DNA of 64,000 nucleotides from Novosphingobium sp. (GTDB lineage: Bacteria; Pseudomonadota; Alphaproteobacteria; Sphingomonadales; Sphingomonadaceae). Made by a program: the position numbers and the translations under genes. Under the pieces are notes generated by a model. It saw only the letters and a program-made list of their open reading frames with translations, did no database searches and was not told the origin of the DNA. Location of the stretch: the NCBI RefSeq assembly GCF_030696665.1, contig NZ_JAUYRV010000052.1:124001-188000 (forward strand). Direction: 5' to 3'. This document shows positions 36,918 through 45,863 of this stretch, in pieces; within the stretch, counting starts at the first letter, position 1, and each line of letters begins with the position of its first letter.

Positions 36918-37693
36918 CAGCGCACTTCACCCGACCAGACGCGCAGGCCCGGTGCGGTGCGATCCTCGCCCTTCAAAGCTTCGGCAACGGCGGGACGTGC
37001 GGCCACACGATCACGCCATTCAATCAGGCGCGGCGCACGCGCGGCAATTTCCATTTCGGGGAACATGCGTTCCACCATCGCGCCGCAGTGCGCATAGAAG
37101 TTGATGTCTGCCAGTGTGTAGGTGTCACCCGCCAGCCACCTTGTGTTGGCCAGCTGCGCCTCTACCTTGCTCACCGCATATTCGATCTTGGCCGTGGCGT
37201 TGGCAAGGTCCGCTTCGGTAAAGCCCGAACGCGCAGTTGCCCACTTCTTGCGCTGGTCCGGCAGCGGGATGCTTTCCAGCAACTTTTCAAAATCGCCGTT
37301 CTCGATGTTGCGCGCGATCACGCCGACCATGCGGTGCCAGCCATGCATGGAAACGAAGTTCATCACGTGTTCGTCGATGAACTTGTTCCAATACCGCATC
37401 TGCGCTGCGCCCGCCGGATCGCGGGGACGCAAGGGGGCATCGGCGGGCTGGGCATCGGGGAATGCGTCTTCGAGGTATTCGTTGATCACCGTGGTGTGGG
37501 TGATGATCTTGCCGTCATGCTCCAGCACGGGCACCTGACCCTCAGGGTTGATCGCGGTGAACCACGGCTGGTGCTGTTCGAACTTGTGCAGATCGACGTA
37601 GATACTTTCGTACGCGAGGCCCTTTTCCTTGAGCGGGACCATCGATTTGAGCGAATTCGCCAGCGGTTCGGCATGATAGTATTTGAGGGTCAT
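36917..37693 (-). CDS. glutathione S-transferase, LigF-like
   Basis: 258-residue GST resembling the sphingomonad beta-etherase LigF (257 residues). It shares the N-terminal EPLANSLK segment with the conserved serine, KFEQHQPWFTAINPEGQVPVLEHDGK (in two blocks: KFEQHQPWFTAINPEG and QVPVLEHDGK), the EYLEDAFP helix, and the C-terminal YTLADINFYA. LigF opens the beta-aryl ether bond of lignin dimers by forming a glutathione thioether. Whether this protein cleaves ethers or does another glutathione addition is open. It lies in a tight five-gene minus-strand run. Confidence 0.85.
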   Translation of the reverse strand: MTLKYYHAEPLANSLKSMVPLKEKGLAYESIYVDLHKFEQHQPWFTAINPEGQVPVLEHDGKIITHTTVINEYLEDAFPDAQPADAPLRPRDPAGAAQMRYWNKFIDEHVMNFVSMHGWHRMVGVIARNIENGDFEKLLESIPLPDQRKKWATARSGFTEADLANATAKIEYAVSKVEAQLANTRWLAGDTYTLADINFYAHCGAMVERMFPEMEIAARAPRLIEWRDRVAARPAVAEALKGEDRTAPGLRVWSGEVR

Positions 37694-37697
37694 CGTT

Positions 37698-38447
37698 TCA
37701 CACTCTCATTGTGCCGAGCATGCCACCATCCACAGCGAGCGCTTGTGCGGTGACGTGGCTGGCCGCGTCGGAAAGAAGGAAGGCGGCAACTTGCGCCACT
37801 TCATCGGATGAACCGGTGCGGCCTTGGGGCACGGCCTTGGCCATCTGCAAGGCAGCTCCGGGAGGCAGGCCATCAAGCATCGGGGTTTCGATCAGGCCGG
37901 GCAGGATGCAGTTGCAGCGCACGCCGAACTCCGCCGCTTCATTGGCGACGGCGCGCGAGAGGCCAAGGACGGCGTGCTTGCTGGCAACGTATCCAGCATT
38001 CATTGGCAGGCCGCGTTCGCTGGCAAGGCTGCCGGTGACGAGGATCGCGCCTGTGCCGCGCTGCTTCATGGCGGGCAGGACGTGCTGGATCGCCCAGAAT
38101 ACGGATTTGACGTTGACCGCCATGACCGCGTCGAAGGCTTCGTCGGTGTAATCCTCAATTGCGGCGAACATGCCGCCGATGCCAGCGTTGAGGAACAGGC
38201 CATCGATGGCGCCATGTGTGGCCACGGCATGATCGAGCGCGGCGGTGAGCGTTGCCTGGTCGGCCACGTCGGCGGCGGCGAAGGCAGTGGTGCCGCCAAG
38301 GTCATGTGCGGCCTGTTCAAGCAGGTCGGCACGGCGGGCGATCAGGGTGAGCTTTGCGCCTGCTTTGGCGCATGCCGAGGCTGTGGCCCTGCCAATGCCG
38401 GTGGAGGCACCGGTGATGACCACGTGCTTGCCCGAAAGATCGGTCAT
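37698..38447 (-). CDS. short-chain dehydrogenase/reductase
   Basis: 249-residue classical SDR. Cofactor motif VITGASTGIG, the acidic-position region LIARRAD (Arg-rich, suggesting NADP), NAGIGG, catalytic Ser in LVTGSLAS and YVASK (Tyr-Lys). It would oxidise or reduce a hydroxyl or keto group of a pathway intermediate; the amidohydrolase in the same run suggests a beta-hydroxyacyl substrate, but this is not visible in the sequence. It starts where the phosphatase-like gene ends (one-base overlap). Confidence 0.9.
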   Translation of the reverse strand: MTDLSGKHVVITGASTGIGRATASACAKAGAKLTLIARRADLLEQAAHDLGGTTAFAAADVADQATLTAALDHAVATHGAIDGLFLNAGIGGMFAAIEDYTDEAFDAVMAVNVKSVFWAIQHVLPAMKQRGTGAILVTGSLASERGLPMNAGYVASKHAVLGLSRAVANEAAEFGVRCNCILPGLIETPMLDGLPPGAALQMAKAVPQGRTGSSDEVAQVAAFLLSDAASHVTAQALAVDGGMLGTMRV

Positions 38448-38905
38448 CAGGCGTTCCTTGCGATGAAGTCTGCCCAAACCTGGGCTTCCTTGCCGTCATG
38501 GCCATCAGGTGACCACTGGCGCTCCATGATCGCGCGGGCTTCCGGTTCAGGCAGCCCGCGACGATCACGGTTATAGCGATAGAAGAACGCCGAGACGCGC
38601 CAGTTCATGATGCAATGGACGTGGACCGGGTTTGGCCCGTGCTCAAGCGCGGCGACAAACGCGGCGAAGTGTTCATCGCCCGGCGCATCGAACGGCACGG
38701 GGATATGCGTGTAGGCGATACCCTGCGCGTTGAGCTTTTCCCCTTCACCGGCCAGCGCTTCGGGGTGGGTTTCGAGCGCGAGGTTGATAACGTGGCGCAC
38801 GCCAAGATCGGCGAGGCGCGCCACGTCCCTGTCCTCAATCCGGCCCGATGTGGTGGTCCCCGCATCAAGCCGCTGCCATGCGCGTATATCGTCCGGGTCT
38901 GCCAC
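38447..38905 (-). CDS. cysteine phosphatase-fold protein
   Basis: 152-residue protein with the beta-strand/P-loop layout of dual-specificity phosphatases: LADLGVRHVINLAL, an acidic-loop candidate, then VHVHCIMNWRVSAFFY. The P-loop reads C-x4-R, one residue shorter than the classical C-x5-R, and Gly is replaced. Such small phosphatase-like proteins occur in bacterial operons without known substrates. Phosphatase activity is therefore doubtful. It sits between the amidohydrolase and SDR genes with a one-base overlap to the latter. Confidence 0.75.
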   Translation of the reverse strand: MADPDDIRAWQRLDAGTTTSGRIEDRDVARLADLGVRHVINLALETHPEALAGEGEKLNAQGIAYTHIPVPFDAPGDEHFAAFVAALEHGPNPVHVHCIMNWRVSAFFYRYNRDRRGLPEPEARAIMERQWSPDGHDGKEAQVWADFIARNA

Positions 38906-38916
38906 CGCCCTGCCGG

Positions 38917-39789
38917 TCAGCCGAGGCCGAGCACGCGGACGGCGTTGTCTTTCATGATGCCGGGCAGGACTTCATCCTTGAAGCCAACCTGCCGCGCCGC
39001 ATCAAGCCACTTCTGCGGGTGGATCAGCGGGAAGTCCGAGCCGAACAGCATCTTCTTGCGCAGTTGCGTGTTGGCATACTGGATGATCTGCGGTGCAAAG
39101 TATTTCGGCGACCAGCCCGACAGATCGATGAACACGTTGTCCTTGTGCAGCGCCATCGACAGGCTTTCATCCACCCACGGCCACGAAGGGTGCGCGAGGA
39201 TGATCTTCATGTCAGGGAAATCGACCGCGACATCGTCGACCAGCATGGGCTGGCCGTACTTGAGGCGAACCCCGCCGCCGCCGCGCATGCCGGTGCCCAT
39301 GCCGGAATGGCCGGTGTGGAAGATGGCGGGCAGCTTGTATTCGTTGATCACTTCATAGATCGGATAGCCGATCTGCGATGCAGGTTCGATGTTCTGCATG
39401 ATGTGATGGAACTTGAAGCCCTTCACGCCGTGGTTCTCGATCAGGTCACGCGCTTCACGTGCGCCCAGCTTGCCCTTGTGCGGGTCGATCGAGGCGAAGG
39501 GGATGCAGATGTCGTCGTTCTTGTTGGCGATTTCGGCCACTTCGTAGTTCGACACGCGCTTTGCGCCGATGCCGCTCTCGCAATCGACGGTGAACATGCA
39601 GAAGGCGATCTGCTGTTCGCGGTAGATCTCGATGATCTCGGGCATCTTGGGCCGTTCACGCGGGGCCTTGAAATAGGCAGACGCCGCGTCGAAATACTTG
39701 CCCATCACCGGATCTTCGGGATCATGACACGACACTTCGGCATGAACGTGGACGTCGATGGCCTTGATCTTCGAAAGGTCGATGGGCAC
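38917..39789 (-). CDS. amidohydrolase-2 family hydrolase or decarboxylase
   Basis: 290-residue TIM-barrel metalloprotein. Metal ligands are IDVHVHAE (HxH), FHTGHSG, LAHPSWPW and GSDFP. The family includes aromatic decarboxylases, LigY-type C-C hydrolases and CouO-like enzymes that split aryl beta-ketoacyl-CoA thioesters. With a CoA ligase and SDRs nearby, a CouO-like step is one plausible reading. A GTG start with AAAGGA ahead is chosen; a TTG 15 codons upstream lies within the preceding hairpin and is less likely. Confidence 0.85.
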   Translation of the reverse strand: MPIDLSKIKAIDVHVHAEVSCHDPEDPVMGKYFDAASAYFKAPRERPKMPEIIEIYREQQIAFCMFTVDCESGIGAKRVSNYEVAEIANKNDDICIPFASIDPHKGKLGAREARDLIENHGVKGFKFHHIMQNIEPASQIGYPIYEVINEYKLPAIFHTGHSGMGTGMRGGGGVRLKYGQPMLVDDVAVDFPDMKIILAHPSWPWVDESLSMALHKDNVFIDLSGWSPKYFAPQIIQYANTQLRKKMLFGSDFPLIHPQKWLDAARQVGFKDEVLPGIMKDNAVRVLGLG

Positions 39790-39820
39790 TGGGGTATCCT
39801 TTGCAAGCGCAATTTCTAAA

Positions 39821-39855
39821 GGCAACCCCGACAACCAATGGTTGCCGGGGCTGCC
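39821..39855 (-). terminator. long hairpin after the aldehyde dehydrogenase gene
   Basis: GGCA-A-CCCCG ... CAACC-AAT-GGTTG ... CGGGG-C-TGCC forms a nested stem with one mismatch, followed on the minus strand by TTTAG. It lies between the ALDH stop and the amidohydrolase start and may cause partial termination. Confidence 0.6.
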
Positions 39856-39872
39856 AAGGTATCAATCAGCAA

Positions 39873-41297
39873 TCAGACCAGCGCGTCTTTCTTGACGGTG
39901 ATGACCTGGCTGTAGGTGAACTCCTTCAGGCCTTCGATGCCGTATTCTGCGCCGAAGCCGGACTGCTTGTGGCCACCGAACGGCGCGAAGGGCGAGAGGT
40001 GGAGGAATTCGTTGATCCACACCGTGCCGGTTTCCAGCTGCTCGGCAATCGCCACGCCGCGGTCGGTGTCCTTGGTCCACACCGCGCCAGCAAGGCCATA
40101 TTCCGAGTTGTTGGCGCGCGCGATGACTTCATCGTCGGACGAGAACTTCATCAGCGGCATTACCGGGCCGAACTGCTCTTCAGCCACGATGCGCGCGTCT
40201 TCGGGTGGATTGTCGAGAATGGTGATTGGCACATAATAGCCCGAACCCGAAGGATCGACATTGCCGCCGACAAGGAACTTGTAGCCATTGGCCTTGGCAT
40301 CCTCGATCAGTTCGCACACGCGGTCAAACTGCTTCTTGTTCTGGATCGGGCCGACGCCGGTTCCCTGATTGGCCCCATCGCCGACGGTGACGGTCTTGGC
40401 GTAGTCGGCAATCGCGGCGCTCATTTCGTCGTAGATATCCTCATGGATATACACGCGCTTGGCGGCGACGCAGATCTGGCCTGCGTTGGTGAAGCTGGAC
40501 CAGAACAGCTGTTCGGCAACTTTTGCCACATCGGCATCGGGCAACACGATCGAGGCGTCATTGCCGCCGAGTTCGAGCGTGATGCGCTTCAGATCCTTCG
40601 AAGCGCCTTCCATGATGCGCTTGCCGGTCGCGGTCGATCCGGTGAAGGTGATCTTGTCGATATCGGGGTGCGAGGTCATCAGCGGCCCGAGCGAATCTTC
40701 GCCGGTGATGATGTTGACGACGCCTGCCGGCACGATGTCCTTGATCAGTTCGGCAAAGCGCAGCGTGGTCAGCGGCGTGAAAGGCGAGGGCTTAAGCACG
40801 ATGGTGCAGCCCGAGAGGATGGCTGGCGCAATCTTCTGCACGGCCATCAGCACGGGGAAGTTCCACGGCACGATCCCGGCAACCACACCCACCGGCACGC
40901 GACGCGTGCGGCTGAGGCGTTCGGCGCTGTCTTCGTTGATCGTCTCTTCAAGCGTCAGCGTCGACTGCGCGTTCATCATCGCAGAGCAGCCACCGATTTC
41001 ATACTGCGCCTGCTGGTGCGGCTTACCCTGCTCGCTGGTGAGCAGGCGGTAGAGTTCCTCGAAGTTCGCATCAATCGCGGCGGCCATGTTGCGGATCACG
41101 GCGCGGCGATCATCGACCGGTGTCTTCGACCAGGTTTTGAATGCAGCGCGTGCAGCGGCAACCGCGCGGTCCAGTTCGGCAGCGCCGCAGGCAGGCACGC
41201 TGCCGATGACCTGCTCGTTCGCCGGGTTCACGACATCGAGCGAGGTTTCGGTCGTGACCAGTTCGCCATTGATCAGATTCGGATAAAGATGCGTCAT
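39873..41297 (-). CDS. NAD(P)-dependent aldehyde dehydrogenase
   Basis: 474-residue ALDH. Catalytic Cys in NAGQICVAAKR, glutamate in LELGGNDA, cofactor loop FTGSTATGKRI and the N-terminal VPWNFPVL with Asn. It oxidises an aldehyde to a carboxylic acid in the cytoplasm. Its place directly after the quinohemoprotein alcohol dehydrogenase suggests it takes the aldehyde made by that enzyme, e.g. a vanillin- or coniferaldehyde-like compound. Start MTHLYPN has GGAGAGA upstream. A palindrome lies just before the start. Confidence 0.93.
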   Translation of the reverse strand: MTHLYPNLINGELVTTETSLDVVNPANEQVIGSVPACGAAELDRAVAAARAAFKTWSKTPVDDRRAVIRNMAAAIDANFEELYRLLTSEQGKPHQQAQYEIGGCSAMMNAQSTLTLEETINEDSAERLSRTRRVPVGVVAGIVPWNFPVLMAVQKIAPAILSGCTIVLKPSPFTPLTTLRFAELIKDIVPAGVVNIITGEDSLGPLMTSHPDIDKITFTGSTATGKRIMEGASKDLKRITLELGGNDASIVLPDADVAKVAEQLFWSSFTNAGQICVAAKRVYIHEDIYDEMSAAIADYAKTVTVGDGANQGTGVGPIQNKKQFDRVCELIEDAKANGYKFLVGGNVDPSGSGYYVPITILDNPPEDARIVAEEQFGPVMPLMKFSSDDEVIARANNSEYGLAGAVWTKDTDRGVAIAEQLETGTVWINEFLHLSPFAPFGGHKQSGFGAEYGIEGLKEFTYSQVITVKKDALV

Positions 41298-41317
41298 GAA
41301 TCTCTCCACTTCGTTAT

Positions 41318-41340
41318 GATTGCTCTGTGATATAGCAATC
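41318..41340. promoter_or_regulatory. 7-9-7 inverted repeat ahead of the ALDH gene
   Basis: GATTGCT-N9-AGCAATC, a perfect inverted repeat ending two bases after the alcohol dehydrogenase stop region and 21 bases before the ALDH ATG. The AT-rich N9 and half-site spacing suit a regulator site (LysR or MarR type) or a weak hairpin. It differs from shared element A. Confidence 0.45.
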
Positions 41341-41342
41341 TC

Positions 41343-43472
41343 TCAGCGCGTTTCCAGCGCCTTGTCCTCGTTGGCACGCTTGATGACGTAGTGGCGGATC
41401 GATTCGATCTGCTCCTTGGTCATGTACTTGGCCCAGCCGATCATGCCGTTGTCCACCAGCGCACCGTCATGCACAACTGTTTGCCATGCTGCGGCATCAG
41501 TGTTCATCGCGCTGTGCCGCAGATCGGGCAGCAGGCCGCCGATGGCCGCATCGCCGTGGCAAACCGTGCAGTATTTGCCATAGAGGTAGTTGCCCTGTGC
41601 AATCGTGGCCGGTGTGCCGACGGGTGCAGGCGGATTGAGTGGTCGCTCTTCAAATGGCGGCGCATCGGGCAACTTGCCCTTTCCGCCCAGCTTGAACACC
41701 AGCAGGCGGCTAATATTGCGCACCGGGCCGGACTTGTCTGCCAGCACGCCCGTGGCCAAAGGCCACACGCCGCCCCAGCCTGCGAGAACCGCAACGTACT
41801 GGTCATTGCCGACCTTGAACGTGATTGGCGCGGCGACCACACCGGTCTGCGCCGGGAACGACCACAGTTCCTTCCCATTCTTTGAGGAATAAGCAGCGAA
41901 CGTGCCCGTGGCGTTGCCCTGGAACAGCAGTCCCCCAGCGGTTGCCAACATGCCGCCATTCCACGGCCCGGCAAACGGAATGCGCCAGCGCTCCTTCTTC
42001 GCCACAGGATCCCACGCCACAACCGCGCCGGTGGTGGCAGCCCGCGCCGCCTCGCGCGCTTCCCTGTTTGCAGGCATCGCGCCTGCCGAACTATCCAGAC
42101 CAATGTTGAAGCCTACGGCCTGGGGCTTCCAGTCCTTTTCGGGGAAGTAGGGGTATGCCGCGAACTGGGCCGGAATATAGACCAGCCCTTCGTTCGGGTC
42201 ATAGGCCATCGGGTGCCACGAATGTGCGCCCCCTGCACCGGGCGTGCTGATGAACGGCTTGCCCGTAACATCATAGCGCGCTTCGGGGTTTTCGATCGGA
42301 CGGCCAGTGACGGGATCAAGCCCCTTGGCCCAGTTCACGGGGGCATAGGCAGTGCCCGAAATGAACTTCCCGTTGGTGCGGTCCAGCACGTAGAAGAAGC
42401 CGTTCTTGGGCGCCTGCATCAGCACCTTGCGCGGCTTTCCGTCAATCTCAAGATCCGCAAGCATGATATGCTGCGTGGCCGTGAAATCCCACGTTTCGCC
42501 CGGCGTTTCCTGATAGTGCCAGACGTATTCGCCGGTCTTGGCCTTGATCGCCACGATGGACGAGAGGTACAGGTTGTCGCCACCACCGGGTGAACGATAG
42601 GCCTGATTCCAAGGGCTGCCGTTGCCTACGCCGATGTAGAGCAGGTCCAGTTCGGGGTCATAGGCCATTGCATCCCAAACGGTGCCGCCGCCGCCCAGCT
42701 TCCACCATTCACCCTTCCAGGTGGCTTCGGCTTTCTTGAGGTATTCCTCGTCGTTCTTGCCCGGCATGTCGGGCACGGTGTAGAACCGCCAGACCTGCTT
42801 GCCGGTTTCCGCATCATAGGCGGTGACATAGCCGCGCACGCCCATTTCCGCGCCGCCATTGCCGATGATGATAAGCCCGTTCATCGCGCGCGGTGCGCCG
42901 GTGATGGTATAGGGCTTGGACTGATCGACCGTGACGGTGGACCACACCTGCTTGCCGGTATTGCGATCCAGCGCGATCAGGCGGCCGTCGAGCGTGCCGA
43001 AGTAGAGCTTGTCACCCCAAGCGGCCATCCCACGGTTGACCACATCGCAGCAGGCCTTGACCGCTGTTTCGCCCGGCACCTCGGGATCGAATTCCCACAG
43101 CACCTTGCCGGTCAGCGCGTCATAAGCCTTGGCCTTGGACCATGCGGTGGTGAGGTAGATCTTGCCGTCGATCACCAGTGGAGTGGCTTCCTGACCGCGC
43201 GCAGTGTCCATATCGGCCGACCACGCAAGGCCAAGCTGGCCGACGTTTTCTGCCGTGATCTGGGTCAGCGGGCTATGGCGCTGTTCGTCATAGGTCCGGC
43301 CATAGGACAGCCAGTTGGCCCCATCGGCGGCGATGATGCTTTGCGCAGTTACCCCCTCGCCGCCATTGGCCGCCCCAAGCTCGTCCTTCCCCGCCATCGT
43401 GCAGGCAGCCAGCGGAAGAGCCAGCGCCAGCGTTCCGGCGAGCATCACGTGCAACTTGCGATCAAAACGCAT
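41343..43472 (-). CDS. quinohemoprotein alcohol dehydrogenase (PQQ + heme c), lipoprotein-type
   Basis: 709-residue periplasmic enzyme. The PQQ propeller has the vicinal cysteines KACCDVVNRG, the Ca-binding Glu in GGAEMGVRG and Asn in GVGNGSPW, and the catalytic Asp in ETWDFTATQ. The residue two after that Asp is Thr, not Asp, so it is of the calcium rather than lanthanide (XoxF) kind. A C-terminal cytochrome domain carries CTVCH. The signal peptide ends LPLAACT, a lipobox, so membrane anchoring is likely. It oxidises an alcohol and passes electrons through the heme. PQQ synthesis genes are not in the window. Confidence 0.93.
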   Translation of the reverse strand: MRFDRKLHVMLAGTLALALPLAACTMAGKDELGAANGGEGVTAQSIIAADGANWLSYGRTYDEQRHSPLTQITAENVGQLGLAWSADMDTARGQEATPLVIDGKIYLTTAWSKAKAYDALTGKVLWEFDPEVPGETAVKACCDVVNRGMAAWGDKLYFGTLDGRLIALDRNTGKQVWSTVTVDQSKPYTITGAPRAMNGLIIIGNGGAEMGVRGYVTAYDAETGKQVWRFYTVPDMPGKNDEEYLKKAEATWKGEWWKLGGGGTVWDAMAYDPELDLLYIGVGNGSPWNQAYRSPGGGDNLYLSSIVAIKAKTGEYVWHYQETPGETWDFTATQHIMLADLEIDGKPRKVLMQAPKNGFFYVLDRTNGKFISGTAYAPVNWAKGLDPVTGRPIENPEARYDVTGKPFISTPGAGGAHSWHPMAYDPNEGLVYIPAQFAAYPYFPEKDWKPQAVGFNIGLDSSAGAMPANREAREAARAATTGAVVAWDPVAKKERWRIPFAGPWNGGMLATAGGLLFQGNATGTFAAYSSKNGKELWSFPAQTGVVAAPITFKVGNDQYVAVLAGWGGVWPLATGVLADKSGPVRNISRLLVFKLGGKGKLPDAPPFEERPLNPPAPVGTPATIAQGNYLYGKYCTVCHGDAAIGGLLPDLRHSAMNTDAAAWQTVVHDGALVDNGMIGWAKYMTKEQIESIRHYVIKRANEDKALETR

Positions 43473-43508
43473 CTTCAACCCTCTCCACCTGTCCGGCTTG
43501 CTACCGGA

Positions 43509-45074
43509 TCAATTGACCATGCGGTCACTGTTACCCCAATACGGTGCCCGCAGCGCCTTCTTGTCCATCTTGCCCGCTGCAGTGCGCGGAATCGAGTCTA
43601 CAAACGTGACAGATTTTGGCGCTTTCACGCTGCCCAGCCGCTCCTTGGTATGGGCGATGATCTCGGCCTCGGTCATGCCATCGGCCACGACCACCGCGTG
43701 GACCTGTTCACCCCACTTTTCGTGCGGAATGCCAAAGACGCACGCTTCACGAACCGCAGCAATTTCCGTCACCGCCGCTTCAACCTCGGCGGTGAACACG
43801 TTGAACCCGCCTGACACGACCATGTCCTTCTTGCGGTCAACGATATAGAGGTAACCGTCCGTGTCAAACTTGCCGACATCGCCGGTGTGGTGCCAGCCGA
43901 ACTTGCGGATTTCGGCAGTTTCTTCGGGCTTTTCAAAGTAGGAATGCGTCACCAGCGCGCCGCGGACGCAGATCTCGCCCGCTTCACCCAGCGGCACTTC
44001 CTTGCCATCATCGTCCAGCAGCGCCACCGTGATCGAGCGCGTCGGCTTGCCGCACGACGCAAGCTTTTCGGGCGCGGATACCGCAAACTTCGCCACGTCC
44101 TCGGGCGGGAACCACGCCACGATCATCGGGCATTCGACCTGGCCGTAGGACTGGCACATGGCAGGGCCGAACGCCTCGACCGCCTGCCGCAGCTTTTCCG
44201 GGCTGCACGGCGAACCGACGAGGATGAAGATGCGCAAGCTGGAGTAGTCGTGGCTGCCCAGTTCCGGCGAGGCGAGCAACTGATAGAGCGCAGTTGGCGG
44301 CAGGTACATGTGCGTGACCTTGTACTTCGCAATGGTGCGCAGCACGACTTCGGCGTCGAACCCCGGCAGGATCACTTGCGTTGCGCCAAGGCTCATCGTT
44401 GAAAGTGCAACCGGCCCTGCCGCGTGCGTGATCGGCGCGGACACCAGCGCCACCGGATCATCGGTGCGCCCACCCATGCCATCGGCGGAGGTTTCAATCA
44501 TCGTGCCCCAACCAAGGTTGGTGACATTTGCGCCCTTGGATGGGCCGGTGGTGCCGCCGGTGGGGAAGATGCCAACCATGTCCATCAGATTGCCGAAAGC
44601 GTCGACTTCCGGCTCAACGAAGTCCGCTTCGGAAACGCCTGCCATGAATTCGTCAAGGCTGGGATCATCGCCGATGCGCTTGTCGAGGCAGACGAAGTGC
44701 TGAAGCGTGGGGCACAGCGCCTTGAGCTGTTCAACTTCGTCGGCCTTGGACGAATGATAGACCATCCATTTCAGGCGCACGTAATTGATATAGGCGGCAT
44801 TGGCATCGATCGCGTTTCGCGTGTTGACCGGAACCCACTTGCCGTTGGCACGCCACATGGCCAGCAGCGCAACCAGCAGCATGCCATCGTTCGGCCCATA
44901 AAGGCCAAGCAGATCCTGGTTTTCGAAGCCGCCCTTTTGCAGCGCCGCGGCGATGCGCACGGAAAGCGCCTTCGTCTCGGCAAAGGTCAGCGAAAGGCCG
45001 GTGTCTGTGTCGACAATCGCAAGCCGCTGCGGGTTACGATCATGGCCACGGTCAAAGTAATCGATAGCGCGCAC
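43509..45074 (-). CDS. AMP-forming acyl/aryl-CoA synthetase
   Basis: 521-residue ANL-family ligase. ATP-binding P-loop FPTGGTTGPSKG, adenylation motif QSYGQVECP, WHHTGDVGKFDTDGYLYIVDRKKD and the C-terminal lysine in RTAAGKMDKKAL. It activates a carboxylic acid as its CoA thioester. By context the acid is a phenylpropanoid or aromatic acid made by the neighbouring alcohol and aldehyde dehydrogenases. The GTG start lies 3 bases after the GST stop. Substrate specificity cannot be read. Confidence 0.92.
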   Translation of the reverse strand: MRAIDYFDRGHDRNPQRLAIVDTDTGLSLTFAETKALSVRIAAALQKGGFENQDLLGLYGPNDGMLLVALLAMWRANGKWVPVNTRNAIDANAAYINYVRLKWMVYHSSKADEVEQLKALCPTLQHFVCLDKRIGDDPSLDEFMAGVSEADFVEPEVDAFGNLMDMVGIFPTGGTTGPSKGANVTNLGWGTMIETSADGMGGRTDDPVALVSAPITHAAGPVALSTMSLGATQVILPGFDAEVVLRTIAKYKVTHMYLPPTALYQLLASPELGSHDYSSLRIFILVGSPCSPEKLRQAVEAFGPAMCQSYGQVECPMIVAWFPPEDVAKFAVSAPEKLASCGKPTRSITVALLDDDGKEVPLGEAGEICVRGALVTHSYFEKPEETAEIRKFGWHHTGDVGKFDTDGYLYIVDRKKDMVVSGGFNVFTAEVEAAVTEIAAVREACVFGIPHEKWGEQVHAVVVADGMTEAEIIAHTKERLGSVKAPKSVTFVDSIPRTAAGKMDKKALRAPYWGNSDRMVN

Positions 45075-45077
45075 TAT

Positions 45078-45863
45078 TTATCCCCAACGGTTGATTTCTG
45101 GCCCCGGCGCCCATGCGCGGAGCGGTTCTGGAACGGTAGCTTTGGCCAATGCCGCCTGCACGGACGGGCGTGCGGCAACGCGGGCCAGCCATGCTTGCGT
45201 ATGCGAAGCATCGGCAAAAGCGGCGGCCTGAAGCGTCTGCATTCCGGCCAACCAAGAGTACGTGACAAGATCGGCGATGGAAAAGCTGCCCATCAGCCAA
45301 TCGCGACCGTCCGCCAGCTGCTTCTCACAACGCTCGACCGCAGCCGCGACCTTCGCCTCGCTATCGGCAATCTGCGCGGCATCGATTTTGCCGTCATGCA
45401 AGTCCTGCCAGCGCTCACGCAGGTCATCTGAAACGATGCTGCTGGCCAGCGCTCCAAAAGCGTCAGCCGGAATTGCCGCGATAGCATCTTGTGCGTTTGC
45501 CATGTTGCCCAGCAACGCAGCAGCCGGTGACAGCCGCTCGGTGATCTGGCGGCACCACATCATCATTTCCCAGCGCGCATAGGCATCGGCGGGCTGCAAC
45601 CCGGCACCGCCAGCGGCCTCGTCAAAGTATTGCGCGAGGAACACAGACTCGGTCATCGCCTCACCATCGACCATCAGCACCGGGCCTTCGCCCTCGATAC
45701 CAAGGTCCAGTGCGATGGACTCGGTCACGCCAGACAACGCATGGCGCTCGCCCGCCAGCAGATCGATGTGGCGGCATTCAATGGTAACGCCGGATTCAGC
45801 CAGCGCGGCAAGGACAGTCAGCGAAGCGCCGTTCGGCTCGCCGTGATAGAGAACAGCGCTCAT
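45078..45863 (-). CDS. glutathione S-transferase-like protein, second in the GST pair
   Basis: 261 residues. Thioredoxin-like N-domain (VLYHGEPNGASLTVLAAL, with the serine of the LigF/LigE-type NGAS motif; VLMVDGEAMTESVFLAQYF), and all-helical C-domain ending in a proline-rich tail. The usual cis-Pro is present in GPVLM. The start overlaps the stop of the LigF-like GST gene by four bases, suggesting a hetero-partnership or consecutive reactions. Function by similarity only. Confidence 0.82.
   Translation of the reverse strand: MSAVLYHGEPNGASLTVLAALAESGVTIECRHIDLLAGERHALSGVTESIALDLGIEGEGPVLMVDGEAMTESVFLAQYFDEAAGGAGLQPADAYARWEMMMWCRQITERLSPAAALLGNMANAQDAIAAIPADAFGALASSIVSDDLRERWQDLHDGKIDAAQIADSEAKVAAAVERCEKQLADGRDWLMGSFSIADLVTYSWLAGMQTLQAAAFADASHTQAWLARVAARPSVQAALAKATVPEPLRAWAPGPEINRWG

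Noticed and set aside
41343..43472. Lanthanide-dependent (XoxF-type) alcohol dehydrogenase
   Set aside because: The position two residues after the catalytic Asp is Thr (WDFT), not the Asp of lanthanide enzymes; the same is true for the paralogue at 49973-52162.
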